Translations under genes and position numbers: made by a program
Notes under the pieces: model-generated
What the model was told of the DNA's origin: nothing
Databases searched by the model: none
The model's input: the letters and a program-made list of their open reading frames with translations, nothing else
Shown: positions 9,430 through 17,421 of the stretch, piece after piece
How the letters are laid out: each line of letters opens with the position of its first letter
How positions within the stretch are numbered: position 1 is the first letter of the stretch
NCBI RefSeq assembly: GCF_001422885.1
Contig: NZ_LMMZ01000001.1
Span: 434,753 to 498,752 of the forward strand
Source of the DNA: Methylobacterium sp. Leaf104
Lineage (GTDB): Bacteria > Pseudomonadota > Alphaproteobacteria > Rhizobiales > Beijerinckiaceae
Direction of reading: 5' to 3'
DNA length: 64,000 nucleotides

Positions 9430-9502
9430 TCAGTCCAAACCCTGAGGGTTTCCATCGTCCCGTGAACCGGCAAACTGCTGTGCGCCGGGTAGATCCGTCA
9501 CT

Positions 9503-10246
9503 TCAATCGTCGTGCAGATCGGAAACGGCCTGCCCATTGCGGGCGGAGCCGGCCTCCTCGGCCGTCGTCGCCAAACCTTCGAAGGAGCGGAGCCGACGCC
9601 AACGCGCAAGGCAGCCGGAAGCTCCGACTCCTGCGACGAGAGCCGCATGTATCACATGATCCCGACCCAAGGCCATGTCCAATTCTTCGTTGGATAGGTC
9701 ATCGATGACGGGTATGCACGATATGGCACTGCCATGCCGCCGGTGCAATGCCGCGACGATCTTGCGCCGGCCGTCCGCGCTTCCGTCGGAGGCCTGGATC
9801 ACCGCCGCCACGCCCGCCTTGTCGCCGATGGCGGACTCGACCTTGGCAAAGCCCGCCACGACGCAGCCGGCCTTGTTGGCCAGCGACAGCGACTGGCGCA
9901 GGTCGGCTCGAAGGCCCTCCGCGATCTTGTCGGCGAGGTCGCTCGCGTCTGCGTCCTTGGTCCTGAAGGCGCGCTGGAAGGCGCGCCGCTTCACCGCCGC
10001 GTCGACCACGGCGCGGGTCGGCGTGAGCCAGGCGCCGCGGCCGGGCAAGCGGGCCCGCAAGTCGGGCACCACGGTGCCGTCGGGTCCGAGAACGAAGCGG
10101 ATCAGGGCCGTCGGCGGCTGAGACACCCGGGTGACGAGGCATGTGCGCAGAGCATTAGCGCGACCCCGTCCCAGCCCCGCATCGAGCAGCGTGCTCGGAT
10201 CGAGCTCGACGGCGTCGTCGGTCACATCTGCGGTTTCGCCCGTCAT
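9503..10246 (-). CDS. ylxR: RNA-binding protein of the YlxR/DUF448 family with C-terminal L7Ae-like domain
   Basis: A 247-residue protein between nusA and infB. The first domain (residues 30-105) carries the DUF448 motif RTCLVTR and LPGRGAWLT. The second (about 105-205) has SLANKAGCVVAGFAKVESAI and resembles the ribosomal L7Ae/L30e fold. Small YlxR proteins bind RNA, and in Bacillus the homologue RnpM modulates RNase P; the longer two-domain form is usual in alphaproteobacteria. The C-terminal 40 residues are low complexity. The start ATG has GAGAGAA about 11 bases upstream. Function in this organism is inferred from family and position. Confidence 0.85.
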   Translation of the reverse strand: MTGETADVTDDAVELDPSTLLDAGLGRGRANALRTCLVTRVSQPPTALIRFVLGPDGTVVPDLRARLPGRGAWLTPTRAVVDAAVKRRAFQRAFRTKDADASDLADKIAEGLRADLRQSLSLANKAGCVVAGFAKVESAIGDKAGVAAVIQASDGSADGRRKIVAALHRRHGSAISCIPVIDDLSNEELDMALGRDHVIHAALVAGVGASGCLARWRRLRSFEGLATTAEEAGSARNGQAVSDLHDD

Positions 10247-10279
10247 GCGGCGTCGAATTCTCTCATCAACAGGAATACG

Positions 10280-10304
10280 TCCCCGCGATCCATGACCGCG
10301 GGGA
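10280..10304 (-). other. Small hairpin in the nusA-ylxR gap
   Basis: The gap contains ccccgcg / cgcgggg (10281-10287 and 10297-10303), a perfect 7-bp stem extended by one A-T pair, with a 9-base loop. No U-run follows, so it is unlikely to terminate transcription. It could be a processing or translational element. Confidence 0.3.
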
Positions 10305-10320
10305 TCGTCGATTCGCCGCC

Positions 10321-11922
10321 TCAGGCCGAGGCCGGTTCCTCGTCCGTGGCCTCGGTCGCCTCAGGCTCCGCCGGGGCCTCGATCCAGCCGGCATGGACGC
10401 GAGCGGCCATGACCATGGCCTCCGCCTCGGCCCGCGAGATCTCGAAGCCGTCGAGGTAGCCGGCGTGGCGCTTGGCCTCGGGGCCACGCCCCTCGGTATA
10501 GCCGACGAGATCGTCGGTGGCGCAGCCGGCCAGGTCCTCGATCGTCTTCACCTCGTTCTCGCCGAGGGCCACCAGCATCGGCGTGGTGATGCCGTCGATC
10601 TCGCGCAGTTCGTCCTGTACGCCGAGTTCCTGGCGCTTGGCATCGAACTCCGATTCGACGCGAGCCAGGTGATCCTGGGCGCGCGCCTGGATCTCGGTGC
10701 CGCTCTCCTCGTCGAGGCCCTGGATGTTGGCGAGCTCGCCCGGCTCGACATAGGCGATCTCCTCGACGTTGCGGAAGCCTTCCGCCGCCAGGAGCTGACC
10801 CACGGTCTCGTCGACGTCGAGGGCTTCCATGAAGATCGCGGTGCGCTCGGCGAACTCCTTCTGCCGGCGCTCGGATTCCTCGGCCTCGGTCAGGATGTCG
10901 ATGTCCCAGCCGGTGAGCTGCGAGGCCAGGCGCACGTTCTGTCCGCGGCGGCCGATGGCCAGGGAGAGCTGGTCGTCGGGCACCACCACCTCAATCCGGT
11001 CGGCCTCCTCGTCGAGCACCACCTTCACGACTTCCGCCGGCTGCAGCGCGTTGACGATGAAGGTCGCCTGATCCTCGGACCACGGGATGATGTCGATCTT
11101 CTCGCCCTGGAGCTCGCCGACGACCGCCTGGACGCGGGAGCCGCGCATGCCGACGCAGGCGCCGACCGGGTCGATCGAACCATCGCGCGAGATCACCGCG
11201 ATCTTGGCGCGGGAGCCCGGGTCGCGGGCTACCGCCTTCACCTCGACGATGCCGTCGTAGATCTCCGGCACTTCCTGGCCGAAGAGCTTTGCCATGAACT
11301 GCGGATGCGAGCGCGAGAGGAAGATCTGCGGCCCGCGCACCTCGCGGCGCACGTCGAACAGGTAGGAGCGGATGCGGTCGCCCGGACGGAACGTCTCGCG
11401 CGGAATCATCTCGTCGCGGCGGACGATGCCCTCGCCGCGGCCGAGATCCACGATGACGTTGCCGTACTCGACCCGCTTCACGAGGCCGTTCACGACCTCG
11501 CCGATACGGTCCTTGTACTCGTCGAACTGGCGATCGCGCTCGGCGTCGCGGACCTTCTGGACGATGACCTGCTTGGCCGACTGGGCGGCGACGCGTCCGA
11601 AGTCGAAGGGCGGCAGGGTGTCTGAGATGACGTCGCCCACGAGGGCGCCGGGGTTGTAGCGGCGGGCCTGCTCCAGGGTGACCTCGCGGGCGTCGTTCTC
11701 GACCTGATCGACCACGACGAGGTGGCGCGACAGACGGAGGGCGCCGGTCTTCGGGTCGATCTCGGCATGCACGTCGGTCTCGGCGCCGTAGCGGGAGCGC
11801 GCGGCCTTTGCGATGGCTTCCTCCATCGCGTCGATGACGATGGAGCGATCGATCACCTTCTCGCGGGCAACCGCTTCGGCGATCTGCAGGAGTTCGAGCC
11901 TGTTGGCGCTGACGACAGCCAT
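10321..11922 (-). CDS. nusA: Transcription termination/antitermination factor NusA
   Basis: NusA binds RNA polymerase and nascent RNA, and influences pausing, intrinsic termination and rRNA antitermination. The protein has 533 residues. The N-terminal polymerase-binding domain (about 1-130) starts [22 protein letters not shown]. It is followed by an S1 domain ([22 protein letters not shown]), KH1 ([26 protein letters not shown] region), KH2 ([22 protein letters not shown]), and a C-terminal part with two acidic helix-hairpin-helix repeats (about 360-515). The gene follows rimP after a 75-base gap. In E. coli NusA represses its own operon through leader terminators, which matters here because of the terminator before rimP. 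Confidence 0.97.
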   Translation of the reverse strand: MAVVSANRLELLQIAEAVAREKVIDRSIVIDAMEEAIAKAARSRYGAETDVHAEIDPKTGALRLSRHLVVVDQVENDAREVTLEQARRYNPGALVGDVISDTLPPFDFGRVAAQSAKQVIVQKVRDAERDRQFDEYKDRIGEVVNGLVKRVEYGNVIVDLGRGEGIVRRDEMIPRETFRPGDRIRSYLFDVRREVRGPQIFLSRSHPQFMAKLFGQEVPEIYDGIVEVKAVARDPGSRAKIAVISRDGSIDPVGACVGMRGSRVQAVVGELQGEKIDIIPWSEDQATFIVNALQPAEVVKVVLDEEADRIEVVVPDDQLSLAIGRRGQNVRLASQLTGWDIDILTEAEESERRQKEFAERTAIFMEALDVDETVGQLLAAEGFRNVEEIAYVEPGELANIQGLDEESGTEIQARAQDHLARVESEFDAKRQELGVQDELREIDGITTPMLVALGENEVKTIEDLAGCATDDLVGYTEGRGPEAKRHAGYLDGFEISRAEAEAMVMAARVHAGWIEAPAEPEATEATDEEPASA

Positions 11923-11997
11923 CGGTTTTCGTCCTTCTCTTCGTCGTGTTCCGTCGCGATCCCCTTCGCCGCTCGGCGCGGTGGGGATTCGGGCGTG

Positions 11998-12795
11998 TTA
12001 ATGGAGCTTGCCGTCTTCCTTCACCCGCACCGCCTTGGTGCGGACGGGCTTGGCCTTGTTCCGGGCCTTGATGGCGAGACTCTCCTCGGTCTCGACCTTC
12101 ACGGGCTTCGGCCGCTGCGAGGCCTTCGGCTTCAGGAGACGGGAAATCTTCTTCTTGAGCGGGGCAGGGGCCGGTTCGGCTTCGCTCTCCGCCACGTCCT
12201 CCTCCGCGTCGTCCGCCTCGTCTTCGAGGACGGGCGGACCGCCGCGGCGCAGGGACTCGCGGACCAGCTCGTCGGTGAGCACCAGGTAGGCGTCGCCGAG
12301 GTCGCGCAGCGGCAGGTCGATGCGGCTCGGCAGGCCCTCCTTCACGTCGGGCAGGTCGATCGGTACGGTGAGCCCGTCGGGGTTCGGCGCGCCGATGATG
12401 CCGCGGAAACGCTTGCGGCCGTCCATCGGCACGGCGAGCTCGACCTTGGCCTCGTAGCCGGCCCAGCGCGCGAAATCGACGGCCCGCACCAGCGGCCGGT
12501 CGATGCCCGGCGAGGAGATCTCGAGGTAGTAGGGCTTGCCGATCGGGTCGTCGAGATCGAGCAGTGGCGAGATCGCCCGGCTCACCGCCTCACAATCGTC
12601 CACCGTCATGGTGCCGTCGGGCCGCTCGGCCATGATCTGCACCGTGCAGCCGTTGGCGCTCGTCACCTTCACCCGGACCACGCGATAGCCCAGGCCCTGG
12701 ATCGAGCCCTCGATGACCTGCACCACGCGCGCGGCCACACCGGTCTCGGTGATGAGGCGCTTCTCGGTGAGCTCGCTGTTGTGGTTGTCCGCCAT
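11998..12795 (-). CDS. rimP: Ribosome maturation factor RimP with long basic C-terminal tail
   Basis: RimP assists assembly of the 30S head. The 265-residue protein has the N-terminal alpha/beta domain ([26 protein letters not shown]), the conserved [19 protein letters not shown] hinge and an SH3-like C-terminal domain ([20 protein letters not shown]). After about residue 190 comes an acidic stretch and then a Lys/Arg/Pro-rich tail that ends [17 protein letters not shown], about 80 residues beyond E. coli RimP. Similar tails occur in Hyphomicrobiales. The start [15 protein letters not shown] at 12795 gives the family N terminus. The frame is open upstream, but that part is the leader with the terminator. 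Confidence 0.93.
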   Translation of the reverse strand: MADNHNSELTEKRLITETGVAARVVQVIEGSIQGLGYRVVRVKVTSANGCTVQIMAERPDGTMTVDDCEAVSRAISPLLDLDDPIGKPYYLEISSPGIDRPLVRAVDFARWAGYEAKVELAVPMDGRKRFRGIIGAPNPDGLTVPIDLPDVKEGLPSRIDLPLRDLGDAYLVLTDELVRESLRRGGPPVLEDEADDAEEDVAESEAEPAPAPLKKKISRLLKPKASQRPKPVKVETEESLAIKARNKAKPVRTKAVRVKEDGKLH

Positions 12796-12854
12796 GCTGC
12801 GCTTGAAGTCCGGCCTTGTCCGACGCGATCCGGCGCGAGAGGCATTGCGGCAAT

Positions 12855-12884
12855 AAAAAAGAGCGGACCCGGTGGGGCCCACTC
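12855..12884 (-). terminator. Intrinsic terminator in the 5' leader of the rimP operon (possible attenuator)
   Basis: On the minus strand GAGTGGGCCC-CACC-GGGTCCGCTC forms a 10-bp stem (two G-U pairs) with a 4-base loop, followed immediately by TTTTTT and ATT. This is a textbook rho-independent terminator. No minus-strand gene ends before it: the gene upstream is on the other strand. It lies 60 bases before the rimP start codon, which suggests transcription attenuation of the rimP-nusA-infB operon. A weaker alternative stem (gcagt...actgc) lies just before it. Confidence 0.75.
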
Positions 12885-12927
12885 CCGAACCGCAGTCTCA
12901 CAACTGCAACCAGAACTGATGGATTTG

Positions 12928-12956
12928 AAGTTAGGCCGGTTCGCCTCGATTTTCAA
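12928..12956 (-). promoter_or_regulatory. Candidate sigma70-type promoter for the rimP-nusA operon
   Basis: Read on the minus strand, TTGAAA (12956-12951) and TAACTT (12933-12928) are separated by exactly 17 bases. They match the -35 well and the -10 partly. Transcription would start near 12921 and run about 37 bases into the leader terminator. The region 12885-13094 has no gene and separates rimP from the divergent acetyltransferase. Confidence 0.4.
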
Positions 12957-13094
12957 GATGTTTTGAAGCGCCCGACCTTGGGTTCGCGCAAACATCCCGC
13001 GGACGACACCCCCCGCAGGCATCGCCCAAGAGACGGGACGCCGGCTATCTTGGGACCCGACCGGACGACCCGCGTCCGCCGCCGGAGCCCCGCC

Positions 13095-13769
13095 ATGCCC
13101 CACGACCCGCGCCACGGTCCAGACCCGGATGCGCTCCACCCGATACCGGGCCAGCCCCGGATCACCTTCCTACGCAACCTCGCCCTGCCGCCGAACGTCG
13201 AGATTGGCGCCTATACCTATTACGACGACCCCGCCGGACCGCAGGCCTTCCTCGACAACATCCTCTACCACTTCGCCTTCCTGGGCGACCGCCTGCGCAT
13301 CGGCCGCTTCTGCGCCCTTGGGACTGGCACGCGCTTCCTCATGAACGGCGGCAACCACCGGATCGACGCGCCCTCGACCTACCCCTTCGCCATCTTCGGC
13401 GGCGCCTGGGCCGGGCGCTTTCCCGGGGAGACGGCCTTTCCGAATCGCGGGGACACGGTGATCGGCCACGATGTCTGGCTCGGGTACGATTGCACGATCC
13501 TGCCCGGCGTCACCGTGGGTCACGGCGCCGTCGTGGCGGCGAAATCCGTGGTGACCCGCGACGTGCCGCCCTACGCCATCGTGGCCGGCAACCCGGCCGT
13601 CGTCGTGCGGATGCGGGTGCCGCCGGAGGTGGCGGAGCGGTTGCTCGCTCTCGCGTGGTGGGACTGGACGCCCGAGCGGATCACGCGCTGCCTGCCGGCG
13701 ATCAGCGGTGGGGATGTGGCGGGACCAGATCCGGGTTGGCTCGGAGTAATGGCGCGTACAGGCCTTTGA
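13095..13769 (+). CDS. Vat/CatB-type hexapeptide-repeat acyltransferase (xenobiotic acetyltransferase family)
   Basis: A 224-residue left-handed beta-helix acyltransferase. The N terminus (VEIGAYTYYDDP), the FCALGTGTRFLMNGGNHR segment with the catalytic His candidate, the loop STYPFAIFGGAW, and the hexapeptide run DTVIGHDVWLGYDCTILPGVTVGHGAVVAAKSVVTRDVPPYAIVAGNPA are those of the Vat/CatB (XAT) group. Some members acetylate streptogramin A or chloramphenicol with acetyl-CoA; many chromosomal members have unknown substrates. It ends WWDWTPERITRCLPAI, also typical. It is the first gene of an accessory stretch after the divergent rimP operon, and a decayed second copy follows at once. A drug-resistance role should not be assumed. 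Confidence 0.85.
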   Translation: MPHDPRHGPDPDALHPIPGQPRITFLRNLALPPNVEIGAYTYYDDPAGPQAFLDNILYHFAFLGDRLRIGRFCALGTGTRFLMNGGNHRIDAPSTYPFAIFGGAWAGRFPGETAFPNRGDTVIGHDVWLGYDCTILPGVTVGHGAVVAAKSVVTRDVPPYAIVAGNPAVVVRMRVPPEVAERLLALAWWDWTPERITRCLPAISGGDVAGPDPGWLGVMARTGL

Positions 13770-13783
13770 TTTGCTGCTTTGTC

Positions 13784-13985
13784 GTCATCGGTTCGGCATC
13801 ATGTCAATGATGTCTGGCTTGGCTGGACCGGTGCGACGATCACCACGCGCGTTTCATCGATGGCGCTGGCACCATGGTCGCGACCAAAGCCGCTGTCACG
13901 CGCGATGTGCCGCCCGAAGGATTGCAAGCTGGCCGTTTGCTGCGAATGCACAGACCCACGGAAGTCGTCGTCCGATTCCAAATGT
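13784..13985 (+). pseudogene. Degenerate fragment of a second Vat/CatB-type acetyltransferase
   Basis: Right after the intact gene, short pieces in different frames match the same part of the family: VVIG (frame of 13784), NDVWLGWTGATI (13806-13841), then back in the first frame IDGAGTMVATKAAVTRDVPP (13856-13915) and, more weakly, EVVVRF near 13970. These align with VIGHDVWLGYDCTI, VGHGAVVAAKSVVTRDVPP and VVVRMR of the neighbour. At least two frameshifts and no 5' half make it a pseudogene remnant. It differs from the intact copy at many positions, so it is more likely a decayed paralogue or recombination scar than a fresh tandem duplicate. The remaining bases to 14125 show nothing recognisable. 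Confidence 0.75.
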
Positions 13986-14125
13986 GGTGTGGTGAGGGCG
14001 GGACGACGCTGGGGTCCGGCGTTCCTGCGTACGATCGAGGCCGGAGACGGGGCAGCGCCAAAGACGGATGTCAGGTGAGGCGCTCCATCGCGATCGGGCT
14101 CGAATCGGCGCTGGGTCGCCACGAC

Positions 14126-14821
14126 CTAACCGACGCCCTCCACCGAAAACGCAGTCCGCAACCAGTAACGCTCCAAAGGGCTTCCGATGAGGTTTTCCGC
14201 TTCCCATTGTGCAAGGAGGGCACAGAGTGCCGCGCGGTCCCCGGAGCGCAGCGGCTGCTCCAATGCACGCAAGCGTTCGAAAACACGCTGTTCCGCAGCA
14301 TTTTCCGCGGGTGGCCCGCCGACACGGTAAGCGCGCAACGGGGAGAAAAGCGCCTGCGCCTTTTCGATCTCGCCCAGCGCGAGGCAGGCACCCAGATGCC
14401 AGTAATGATCCAAGAAGCCGTTCCGGTGCGGATCGCCGCGTTGGAATTCCAGACACTTGCGCGTCGTATCCAGGGACCGGAACAACGGCAGGATATCCGC
14501 CTCGACGCGAACGACGAAGTCTTGGTAGATCGTCCGATCGGACCAATTCCAGCTGAGTCCCCCCAGGAAATGCTTGGACCGGGCAATCCGATCGCCGCAG
14601 CGTCCCAGGCTGAACCACGATGTTGTTCCGGGCATGAAGAACTGGACGATATGCCAGCTGACGACAAAACTATCCGGGTGAGAGGTTCGATCGATCAGGA
14701 TCAGCCGCCCGACATGGTCGATCGGCGTAAGCCACAGGATGTTCCTTCTGGCATGCGCGAGATCGGGGTTCCGCGCGAGCAGCGGCGCCGTCAGGACTTT
14801 GATCTGTCGGCTGGTCGTCAT
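14126..14821 (-). CDS. Protein of unknown function; candidate immunity protein for the adjacent toxin-like gene
   Basis: A 231-residue protein I do not recognise. It starts 13 bases after the stop of the toxin-like gene, on the same strand, so the two are almost certainly co-transcribed. The sequence has no signal peptide, membrane helix or known catalytic motif. It is rich in Trp and aromatic residues in the first half (SWHIVQFFMPGTTSWFSLGR, LSWNW) and forms likely helices in the second half (NGFLDHYWHLGACLALGEIEKAQALFSPL), reminiscent of TPR-like pairs. Size, soluble character and position fit an immunity protein of a toxin-immunity pair. This is inference from context only. Base composition is more A/T-rich than in the neighbouring core genes. 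Confidence 0.6.
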   Translation of the reverse strand: MTTSRQIKVLTAPLLARNPDLAHARRNILWLTPIDHVGRLILIDRTSHPDSFVVSWHIVQFFMPGTTSWFSLGRCGDRIARSKHFLGGLSWNWSDRTIYQDFVVRVEADILPLFRSLDTTRKCLEFQRGDPHRNGFLDHYWHLGACLALGEIEKAQALFSPLRAYRVGGPPAENAAEQRVFERLRALEQPLRSGDRAALCALLAQWEAENLIGSPLERYWLRTAFSVEGVG

Positions 14822-14843
14822 GGTCGGGTGGTCGTCATGGTCG
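14812..14843. repeat. 15-bp direct repeat spanning the toxin stop and immunity start
   Basis: tggtcgtcatggtcg occurs at 14812-14826 and 14829-14843, 17 bases apart. One copy covers the start codon of the downstream gene and the other the stop codon of the upstream gene. It looks like a local duplication at the gene junction. Confidence 0.8.
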
Positions 14844-15941
14844 AGGCCGGACCTGGATCATGATGATCCCTCGCGAGGTTGGAAAATGCCGCTTGGCGGT
14901 TCTGGCCGGAACGAGGGCCCGCTTCGGGTGAAGGCCCTCATTGCCTGTCTTCGGATCATACACGCAGACCATCTGATCCGGTGCCAGTTCATAGAGATCG
15001 AGTCGCACCGAATCTCTCGCGCCGTAATTTGCCTTGTCTCCCGTCGCTTTGTCGAGGGAGTATTCGATTTTGATCTCCGGATAGTCTCGCAATTTGAATG
15101 TTTGTCCAATATCGTAATGAATGAGACTTCCGAGTCTCGTCTTGTCGAGTTTCGGGTGCAATGCCGCCAGCCGCCGCGTCGCATCGTCCGTAACGGCCTG
15201 GACTTCCTCGTTGTGCGGGCAGAATTGGTCGAGAGCCTGTTGATCGACCTTGCCGACCCATACGACCGAAAACTTCTTTTCTGGGTCCGGTTCGAAATCA
15301 TACCGTAGGGCGATCGAGTCCGGTTCCTTGCCGAGCCCCGCCGAGCGCCCGGCGAGAACGGTGAACAGCATCCCTGCGGCTTCGAGCGTCGCAGCGACAG
15401 CCGGCGCGACGACGAAGGGCGCAGCCGGCAAGAAAGCCGGCTGGATCGTCGCATCGGACGCTGCGCGATCCGTCGCGAAGGTCGAGCGAGACAGGATCTC
15501 GCCGCTCTGTCCGTCGCGAATCGTCTGGACATCGCCTGCGTTCTCGAAGACGCGGCTGTCGCCGTCCGGGGTGACGACGGCGTGCCGCTCGTCCCACGTG
15601 CCACGACCGGAGCGCACCTGGATCGACAGAACCTCACCGCCGCCGTCCAGCATCGTTCTTTGGGGCGACTCGGCATTCGGATCACCGTCCAGCGACGCCC
15701 CCCGGCCGCCCGTTCGGGGCAATGAACCGATGGGGTTGCCGGAGCCGCCTCCGTCCGAGACCCAGCGCTCGCCGTCGCTTTGTCCGGCCGGTGCCCGGGG
15801 TTGATCGGGATCGTACTTGCGGCTCAGGGCGCGCCGGAGCCGGACCAGCTTCGTTTCGGTCCTGAGAACCGCGAGGAGCAGGCGGAGATCACGCAGTTCG
15901 GTGGCGGGACTGGACGGCGTCCGACGCTGGGGATCTGACAT
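14835..15941 (-). CDS. Toxin-like protein: QPRxPAG linker motif plus C-terminal PD-(D/E)XK-like nuclease domain
   Basis: A 368-residue protein. After a basic helix (about 15-42), residues 43-60 read YDPDQPRAPAGQSDGERW. This matches the QPRxPAGxxxGGxW element that sits before C-terminal toxin or phage-morphogenesis domains in many proteobacterial proteins. Residues 60-170 are low-complexity, with a repeat-like segment (TPDGDSRVFENAGDVQTIRD). A short hydrophobic, Ala-rich stretch (about 165-190) follows. The last 150 residues form a conserved-looking domain with E293 (KIEYS), D315 (SVRLDLYE) and D329-P-K331 (VYDPKTG), the E...D...DxK spacing of PD-(D/E)XK nucleases. Start: ATG 15941; a GTG at 15950 is also possible; neither has a clear ribosome site. 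No secretion signal is seen. The nuclease call rests on motif arrangement, not on a search. Confidence 0.62.
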   Translation of the reverse strand: MSDPQRRTPSSPATELRDLRLLLAVLRTETKLVRLRRALSRKYDPDQPRAPAGQSDGERWVSDGGGSGNPIGSLPRTGGRGASLDGDPNAESPQRTMLDGGGEVLSIQVRSGRGTWDERHAVVTPDGDSRVFENAGDVQTIRDGQSGEILSRSTFATDRAASDATIQPAFLPAAPFVVAPAVAATLEAAGMLFTVLAGRSAGLGKEPDSIALRYDFEPDPEKKFSVVWVGKVDQQALDQFCPHNEEVQAVTDDATRRLAALHPKLDKTRLGSLIHYDIGQTFKLRDYPEIKIEYSLDKATGDKANYGARDSVRLDLYELAPDQMVCVYDPKTGNEGLHPKRALVPARTAKRHFPTSRGIIMIQVRPRP

Positions 15942-16030
15942 CGCGACCACCTATGTTCATGATATATTCTTTTTCCTATCGCATCCTAGGAAGAAATTCA
16001 AGGACAATCGTCCGGTGGGCCTGCGAACGC

Positions 16031-16060
16031 GAAACGCCGCCCCACGGGGTGGGACGGCGT
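16031..16060 (-). terminator. Probable intrinsic terminator of asd
   Basis: acgccgcccca / tgggacggcgt (16034-16044 and 16050-16060) forms an 11-base stem with one mismatch and a 5-base loop, followed on the minus strand by TTTCGCGTTCGC. It lies about 60 bases after the asd stop. A second perfect 9-bp hairpin (ggccgctga / tcagcggcc, 16077-16098) lies between the stop and this element. Confidence 0.55.
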
Positions 16061-16118
16061 CGGTCGCAACGTCGGCGGCCGCTGAGGATTCAGCGGCCGA
16101 TCTCGGGAAGTGTCGAGC

Positions 16119-17153
16119 TCAGGCGGCCGCCTGCGCCCGCTTCAACAGCTTCCGGTTCACCAGCATCTCGGCGATCTGCACGGTGTTGAGCGCCGCGCCC
16201 TTGCGCAGGTTGTCGGCGACGCACCAGAAGTTCAGGCCGTTCTCGACCGTGGCATCCTCGCGGATGCGGGAGACGTAGGTGGCGTCCTCGCCGGCGGCTT
16301 CGTGCGGGGTCATGTAGCCGCCGGGCTCGCGCTTATCGACCACCATCAGGCCGGGGGCCGAGCGCAGGATCGCGGTGGCCTGTTCGGCCGTGATCGGACG
16401 CTCGAACTCGACGTTGACGGCCTCGGCGTGGCCGATGAACACAGGCACGCGCACGGCGGTGGCCGTGAGCTTGATCTTCGGGTCGAGCATCTTCTTGGTC
16501 TCGGCGACCATCTTCCACTCTTCCTTCGTGTAGCCGTCCTCCATGAACACGTCGATGTGCGGGATGACGTTGAAGGCGATGCGCTTGGAGAACTTCTCCG
16601 CCTTGATCTCGCCGGCGGTGAAGACCGAGCGGGTCTGCTGGAACAGCTCGTCCATGGCGTCCTTGCCGGCGCCGGAGACCGACTGGTAGGTCGCCACCAC
16701 CACGCGCTTGATCGTGGCGGCGTCGTGCAGGGGCTTCAGCGCGACCACGAGCTGCGCCGTGGAGCAGTTCGGGTTGGCGATGATGTTGAGCTTGGAGAAG
16801 CCGTTGATGGCGTCCGGGTTCACCTCCGGCACGATCAGCGGCACGTCCTGATGGTAGCGGAACGCCGAGGAGTTATCGATCACGACGCAGCCGGACTGGC
16901 CGATGCGGGGCGACCATTCCTTCGAGGTCTCGCCGCCGGCCGACATCAGGCAGATGTCGGTGTCGGAGAAGTCGTACGAATCGAGCGCCTTCACCTTCAG
17001 GATCTTGTCGCCGAAGGATACGTCCTGGCCGGCCGAGCGGCGCGAGGCGATCGCCACCACCTCGTCCGCCGGAAAGGCGCGCTCGGACAGGATGTCCAGC
17101 ATCTCGCGGCCCACATTGCCCGTGGCACCCACGACGGCGACCTTGTAACCCAT
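16119..17153 (-). CDS. asd: Aspartate-semialdehyde dehydrogenase
   Basis: Asd reduces aspartyl-4-phosphate to aspartate semialdehyde with NADPH, the branch point to lysine/diaminopimelate, methionine and threonine. The 344-residue protein starts MGYKVAVVGATGNVGREML (Rossmann GxTGxVG). It carries SRRSAGQ, the active-site NPNCSTAQ with C130 as nucleophile, the acceptor-binding VSGAGKDAMDEL, NVIPHIDVF, and TATAVRVPVFIGHAEAVNVEF with the active-site His. The start has AGGAACC just upstream. It is a single gene between the toxin-like island and the LLM oxidoreductase. Confidence 0.96.
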   Translation of the reverse strand: MGYKVAVVGATGNVGREMLDILSERAFPADEVVAIASRRSAGQDVSFGDKILKVKALDSYDFSDTDICLMSAGGETSKEWSPRIGQSGCVVIDNSSAFRYHQDVPLIVPEVNPDAINGFSKLNIIANPNCSTAQLVVALKPLHDAATIKRVVVATYQSVSGAGKDAMDELFQQTRSVFTAGEIKAEKFSKRIAFNVIPHIDVFMEDGYTKEEWKMVAETKKMLDPKIKLTATAVRVPVFIGHAEAVNVEFERPITAEQATAILRSAPGLMVVDKREPGGYMTPHEAAGEDATYVSRIREDATVENGLNFWCVADNLRKGAALNTVQIAEMLVNRKLLKRAQAAA

Positions 17154-17421
17154 GGTTCCTCACTCCGCTCTGCGCGGGCGCCGAGGGCCGGGGCGGCGCC
17201 CGCCGGTCTGGCGAGCCGCAGCGTCCGGGTCCGGCGCCGTTCTCAAGCCTCCCTGCCGTGCGCCGAGCCACCTGCCGTGGCCGGCGGCCCGCCGGCCGCG
17301 AAGGTTTTCGCGGCCCGATCCCGGTCCGCTCTATCCGGCGACCACCGCATCGCAGCATGAGTCGCCAAGCGCGGGAGCAAGACGCCTCGCTCCCGCCGCT
17401 GTCAAGGGTCGGGCGCCCCGA

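Noticed and set aside
6667..9465. 932-codon plus-strand ORF
   Set aside because: Antisense to infB; low-complexity residues mirror the infB codon pattern.
13095..13769. Calling the acetyltransferase a chloramphenicol or streptogramin resistance gene
   Set aside because: Family motifs are shared by many chromosomal members with unknown substrates.
13874..14863. 329-codon plus-strand ORF
   Set aside because: Opposite the orphan minus gene, whose composition and pairing with the toxin-like gene are more protein-like. Only its first 40 codons resemble a real (decayed) gene.
17279..17297. Perfect GC hairpin followed by TTTT on the plus strand
   Set aside because: No plus-strand gene ends before it, and it has no U-run in the orientation of the flanking minus-strand genes.
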